This document shows positions 60,870 through 64,000 of a DNA stretch of 64,000 nt, piece after piece. The position numbers and the translations under genes were made by a program. The notes beneath the pieces were generated by a model, which saw nothing but the letters and a program-made list of their open reading frames with translations, was not told the DNA's origin and ran no database searches. Source of the stretch: Leptospira stimsonii (GTDB taxonomy: Bacteria > Spirochaetota > Leptospiria > Leptospirales > Leptospiraceae); contig NZ_QHCS01000010.1 in NCBI RefSeq assembly GCF_003545875.1, positions 1 to 64,000 on the forward strand, in the 5' to 3' direction. How positions within the stretch are numbered: position 1 is the stretch's first letter; the number at the start of each line of letters is the position of its first letter.

Positions 60870-61874
60870 TTAGAAAAGCCTAAGACCGATTCGACGCTCC
60901 GCCTCTTCGGCAAATTTGGGAACGATTTCGATTCCAGTATATTCACAACCTAAATTTAAAGACACAACCCCTGTAGTACCAGATCCAAAAAATGGATCAA
61001 AGACCCGTGGTGGAACCGGGTCAAAAGGATGATCACATTCCGAGATCATTTTCTGTCTGTATTGTTTACCGCAAATTCTACAAGCCCCTATTTTGCTGGT
61101 TCCGGCCTTGATACAATTTGAGATTAATTCTTGTGGGAAGGTTGCGGAATGTGAAGTTTTGGAAGGGGCCGTCGGAACAGTCCAAACTGATCTTTTGTTT
61201 CTTCGTTCTTTGATTACCTGGAAAGTTTTACCTCTCTTACTCCATGATACAGTCCGTTTTCGATTTTCACTCTTTAGCATTTGAGGACGAAAACTAGGAT
61301 GCCCTGGCATTAAGCTAACCGCCGGTTCAGAAATTGCATCCGTATCGTAGTAGTATTTTGGACTTTTAGTTAAGAGGAAAATATATTCGTGGGAAGTTGT
61401 GCACCGATCTTTTACCGCCGAAGGCATAGGGTTTGGTTTACTCCAAATGATGTCTTGGCGTAAAATCCATCCATCTTCTTGTAATGCAAAGGCCACTTTC
61501 CAAGGAATTCCGATAAGATCTTTTTTCTTTAGGCCAAAAACGCGAGTCGCAGATTGAAGTAAGGATTTATTTTTAGAATCCTCCTTCTTTATTTCTCTTT
61601 CCTTTCTTTCGCCTGAATTGTATGAATCTCCCAGGTTTACCCAAACTGTCCCTTCCGGGTGCAAAACTCTTCTGACTTCCCGAAAAACGTCGACGATTCG
61701 TTTTATGTATTCGTTAGGAGTATCTTCTATCCCTATCTGACCGGGATGTCCATAGTCCCTAAGACGAAAATAAGGTGGTGAACTGATGACAGTATGAAAA
61801 TAATCGGAAGGAAATGTTCGAAGGTGCTCTAAAGCATCCCCTACAAAAATCTTGTTTCTTAGACTTTCATCCAT
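60870..61874 (-). CDS. DNA methyltransferase 2 (SPPY type) with zinc motif
   Basis: 334 residues. SPPY at 32-35, WVNLGDSYNSG at about 83, SWSKRG and cofactor motif FDPFFGSGTTGVVSLNLG at about 298. A CRICGKQYRQ segment with later CDH may bind zinc. It is a paralog in plan of methylase 1 but differs in sequence. A late promoter (61905-61930) with a 30-nt leader precedes it, the only non-structural gene that has one. Confidence 0.75.
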   Translation of the reverse strand: MDESLRNKIFVGDALEHLRTFPSDYFHTVISSPPYFRLRDYGHPGQIGIEDTPNEYIKRIVDVFREVRRVLHPEGTVWVNLGDSYNSGERKEREIKKEDSKNKSLLQSATRVFGLKKKDLIGIPWKVAFALQEDGWILRQDIIWSKPNPMPSAVKDRCTTSHEYIFLLTKSPKYYYDTDAISEPAVSLMPGHPSFRPQMLKSENRKRTVSWSKRGKTFQVIKERRNKRSVWTVPTAPSKTSHSATFPQELISNCIKAGTSKIGACRICGKQYRQKMISECDHPFDPVPPRVFDPFFGSGTTGVVSLNLGCEYTGIEIVPKFAEEAERRIGLRLF

Positions 61875-61904
61875 TCTTCTGAATTGCGAATTCTCGCAAC
61901 CCAG

Positions 61905-61930
61905 AATGTAGCGACTTCAATAGTATCGGA
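61905..61930 (-). promoter_or_regulatory. Phage late-type promoter, methyltransferase 2
   Basis: Minus strand TCCGAT, 14 nt, TACATT, then 30 nt to the ATG at 61874. The box spacing is exactly that of the other thirteen, but the leader is long. Confidence 0.55.
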
Positions 61931-61944
61931 AAAGAGGTAGAATA

Positions 61945-62253
61945 TTAAGAATTTAAGGCTTTATGTTCTTTCCATTGAATTTCAAATTTAAGCAAGTCTT
62001 CAAAGTAGAATTCAGTTTCTAACCTCTTCCACAAACGCCTTAACTGCAAGTTCGGGAGCTGTTGTTTGATTAAATTATATTCCTCCCAGTGATCGGAAGG
62101 AAAACTTTGTGAATCTTGAAACATCCTAAACTGATTAATGATTTTGCTAACAAGAATTTCGAATTCACTCCCTTTTCCTTTCGCAAATCTCTCTTTTGAT
62201 ACGCGCGAAAAACGTTTACCAGGGCTCTTTTCCTCCCTCCAAGGTCTTTTCAT
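61945..62253 (-). CDS. Hypothetical basic protein
   Basis: 102 residues. Basic N terminus (MKRPWREEKSPGKRFSRVSK) and a helical rest (HWEEYNLIKQQLPNLQLRRL). It overlaps the exonuclease gene by 4 bp and may act with it. No family recognised. Confidence 0.5.
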   Translation of the reverse strand: MKRPWREEKSPGKRFSRVSKERFAKGKGSEFEILVSKIINQFRMFQDSQSFPSDHWEEYNLIKQQLPNLQLRRLWKRLETEFYFEDLLKFEIQWKEHKALNS

Positions 62254-62849
62254 GATTGGAACAGCACTCCGGAATCATCCACCATAGCTTGAATTGGGTC
62301 ATTTGCTTGATTGAATTCATCGTACAGAAAGAGTTGGCCCTTAAATACTCGAATGGCTCCGATACAATCGTATATCGCGCGGTGAACGATTTTTGGCTCA
62401 ATATGAGCATAAAACCGGACTGCCGATTTTAAATCATGTTTTCCCGATTCTCGTTTCCTAAAAATTCTATATGGATCAATTATTTCTTGTGAAGGAAAAG
62501 GACACAAAGATCCAATCCTGGCAAATTCGTTTTTTAAAAGCGGAATATCAAAATTGATTATATTATATCCGCATAGCGGTAAGTCTGAAATCGTATTTTT
62601 TATTCTGTCCTGAATTTTAGAGAGAGTTGGAGCGTTTTCAACCATAGCATCGGTAATTCCATGGATTTTTGTTGCAGGTAAAGGTATCGGCATTTCTGGG
62701 TTTACGAGAGAAGTAAAGATTTTTGAAATCCTCCATACCCATCCATCCCAAAAAAGAGCGATCATTCCAATTTCAACAATTCGGTCTCGGAATACATCAA
62801 GACCAGTCGTCTCAAGATCCAAAAAAACGATTTGAAGTCCTTCTTTCAT
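62250..62849 (-). CDS. DnaQ-like 3'-5' exonuclease
   Basis: 199 residues. DEDDh motifs are present: LDLETTG (Asp11, Glu13), IINFDIPLL (Asp at about 96) and HRAIYD (His at about 166, Asp at about 171). These exonucleases proofread or trim DNA or RNA ends. The domain is of normal length with a short C-terminal tail. It probably serves phage replication or recombination. Confidence 0.8.
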   Translation of the reverse strand: MKEGLQIVFLDLETTGLDVFRDRIVEIGMIALFWDGWVWRISKIFTSLVNPEMPIPLPATKIHGITDAMVENAPTLSKIQDRIKNTISDLPLCGYNIINFDIPLLKNEFARIGSLCPFPSQEIIDPYRIFRKRESGKHDLKSAVRFYAHIEPKIVHRAIYDCIGAIRVFKGQLFLYDEFNQANDPIQAMVDDSGVLFQS

Positions 62850-62875
62850 TTTACCTTTTAATTTCTACTTTAACC

Positions 62876-63139
62876 TTACGCATCGAATAGCCTTCCATTA
62901 CGCCAGATCATCGTCTTACTCGGTCTATTCTTTCGATGAATTCCATATTCGTATCTTTGAACCGAATATTCCACTCCTTGTGGAGCTGAGGTTTGAAGTA
63001 AAGCCGCTGTCGATATTGCAATCTTTGCTCCTTCCGGGCCATCGAACCATTTACCCGTAGCACCCCAAAGTCTTGGGGTTTGAGTTGTCGGCGGCAAGTG
63101 CTTGTAAATATGAAACTCTTCTTTTGATACTCCGTTCAA
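62876..63139 (-). CDS. Small hypothetical protein
   Basis: 87 residues from a TTG start with GGAGGTG 7 nt upstream, a strong ribosome site. The middle (WFDGPEGAKIAISTAALLQT, then EYSVQRYEYGIHRKNRPSKT) has no recognised domain. It sits between the exonuclease and the truncated gene at the window edge. Confidence 0.5.
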   Translation of the reverse strand: MNGVSKEEFHIYKHLPPTTQTPRLWGATGKWFDGPEGAKIAISTAALLQTSAPQGVEYSVQRYEYGIHRKNRPSKTMIWRNGRLFDA

Positions 63140-63153
63140 GAGACACCTCCTTA

Positions 63154-64000
63154 TTATTTCACTAAAACGAGTCGATTTTCATTTTTGGGACTTAGACAGG
63201 ACTGATCCATAGAAGTATATACTTCGCTTTCTTCTTTCAAATTGGAATTTAAAACGTCACGTGTCGTTTTACACACCTGTTCTGGCAATGAGCTTTCATT
63301 TAGAGAATTCTCTTCATGTATATCTTCAAAATTCTTAAAAAGAGTCGGTGCAACTTCTTTGAAGAACTTTTCATAAAGTATCTTTTTATTTCCCGAATAG
63401 GTTTTTGGGTCTAAATTCTCTTCATAATACTTAATGCTTGAGTTATGAAGGTTGTTTTCTCTTGCCCAAAGAAGAAAACATTCATGTCGGTTTTTAAGCA
63501 TTTTTCGATTTGGAATAATTAACTGTGTGGTAGGCTTTGAAGGCGGATGACTATTTTCAATTCTTACGTTTCGTATTTTTTCCTTATTTGGGACTGTTTC
63601 TTTTGAATATGGTTTCTTACTATTCTGCGGAAAAAGTCGCGCCCAGTATTTTGAAAGAGTTTCAGGACTTACCGCCTGCTTTTCCCAAAATTTAGAATCT
63701 TCATTTCTCAGTTGCATCAAAATTTGTAATTTTAAATGAACCTGACTCCAATCCCCGTTTGTTGTTTTATATATCCATTCTAAACTTTTAAGTTCGGTTA
63801 TTGGCTTACCCATTGCGATTCCATGTTCTTCGCTATATACTTTTTGAAAAGACTCAAGCCAAAGCATGGGGAAATTCCATTTTTGATTTTGTTTTTCCGG
63901 GATCCGGATTTCACTGGAAGCGCATTCGAGCGATTCACTCTCTCTAGAAGTATTTAGTTTTTGGTATTTTAGGAATTGGTCCTTTCGTTCTTTGTCTTTA
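63154..64000 (-). CDS. Partial hypothetical protein, runs off the window
   Basis: The frame is open from 63154 to the last base, 282 codons, so the gene starts outside. The ATG at 63867 has no ribosome site, and the upstream codons (KDKERKDQFLKYQKLNTSRE) look coding. The sequence is charged and helical (NGDWSQVHLKLQILMQLRNE, then HECFLLWARENNLHNSSIKY), perhaps a DNA replication protein. This is inference. Confidence 0.55.
   Translation of the reverse strand, partial: KDKERKDQFLKYQKLNTSRESESLECASSEIRIPEKQNQKWNFPMLWLESFQKVYSEEHGIAMGKPITELKSLEWIYKTTNGDWSQVHLKLQILMQLRNEDSKFWEKQAVSPETLSKYWARLFPQNSKKPYSKETVPNKEKIRNVRIENSHPPSKPTTQLIIPNRKMLKNRHECFLLWARENNLHNSSIKYYEENLDPKTYSGNKKILYEKFFKEVAPTLFKNFEDIHEENSLNESSLPEQVCKTTRDVLNSNLKEESEVYTSMDQSCLSPKNENRLVLVK

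Overview
The window reads as Leptospira DNA. It is AT-rich, uses TGA as a stop, and carries spirochaete-style lipoproteins. I place it in the genus by overall character and not by a marker gene, so the species is open. About 8 kb of accessory chromosome on the left is followed by some 55 kb of a prophage or phage with a contractile tail. No integrase and no right attachment site are visible, and the last gene runs off the right edge.

Left part (1-8.3 kb): an IS481-type insertion sequence; a HigB/HigA-like toxin-antitoxin pair with a good sigma-70 promoter and operator; an orphan HigA-like antitoxin; a 749-residue Mrr-type nuclease fused to a STAND-like NTPase, which is a candidate anti-phage protein; an unknown gene followed by an attC-like site; a decayed hsdM fragment; and a small monooxygenase-like gene beside an ECF sigma factor with a Cys-containing tail.

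Phage late part (8.4-47 kb): lysis genes (8.4-9.9 kb), head-tail connector (10-12.3 kb), portal alone on the plus strand (12.5-14.1 kb), fibres including a seven-bladed propeller protein (14.1-18.5 kb), tape measure and frameshifted tail chaperone (18.6-21.0 kb), a plus-strand cargo operon of lipoproteins and an SGNH hydrolase (21.3-25.5 kb), tail tube, sheath and neck (25.5-29.5 kb), capsid, scaffold and protease (29.6-32.8 kb), a very large polyvalent protein with methylase and metallopeptidase motifs (34.3-39.0 kb), baseplate hub, spike and LysM/gp25-like protein (39.1-43.4 kb), then a plus-strand baseplate J, I-like and tail fibre operon (43.4-47.4 kb). Phage right part (47.4-64 kb): a second polyvalent protein (pyrophosphatase-like plus ParB), a MuF-like protein in two overlapping frames, terminase, two DNA methylases, two further ParB-domain proteins and a DnaQ-like exonuclease.

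Two features stand out. First, fourteen operon heads on both strands share a bipartite element, TCCGAT, 14 nt, TANNNT. At thirteen of them its downstream box ends 6-10 nt before the start codon. This looks like a dedicated phage late promoter that makes leaderless or nearly leaderless mRNAs. Second, the tail fibre gene ends in a classical -1 frameshift cassette: slippery heptamer CCCTTTC, a 6-nt spacer and a 23-bp GC-rich stem-loop. Shifting would add a 148-residue Cys-rich domain. The tail chaperone upstream of the tape measure also needs a frameshift (+1 or -2) on an A9 run.
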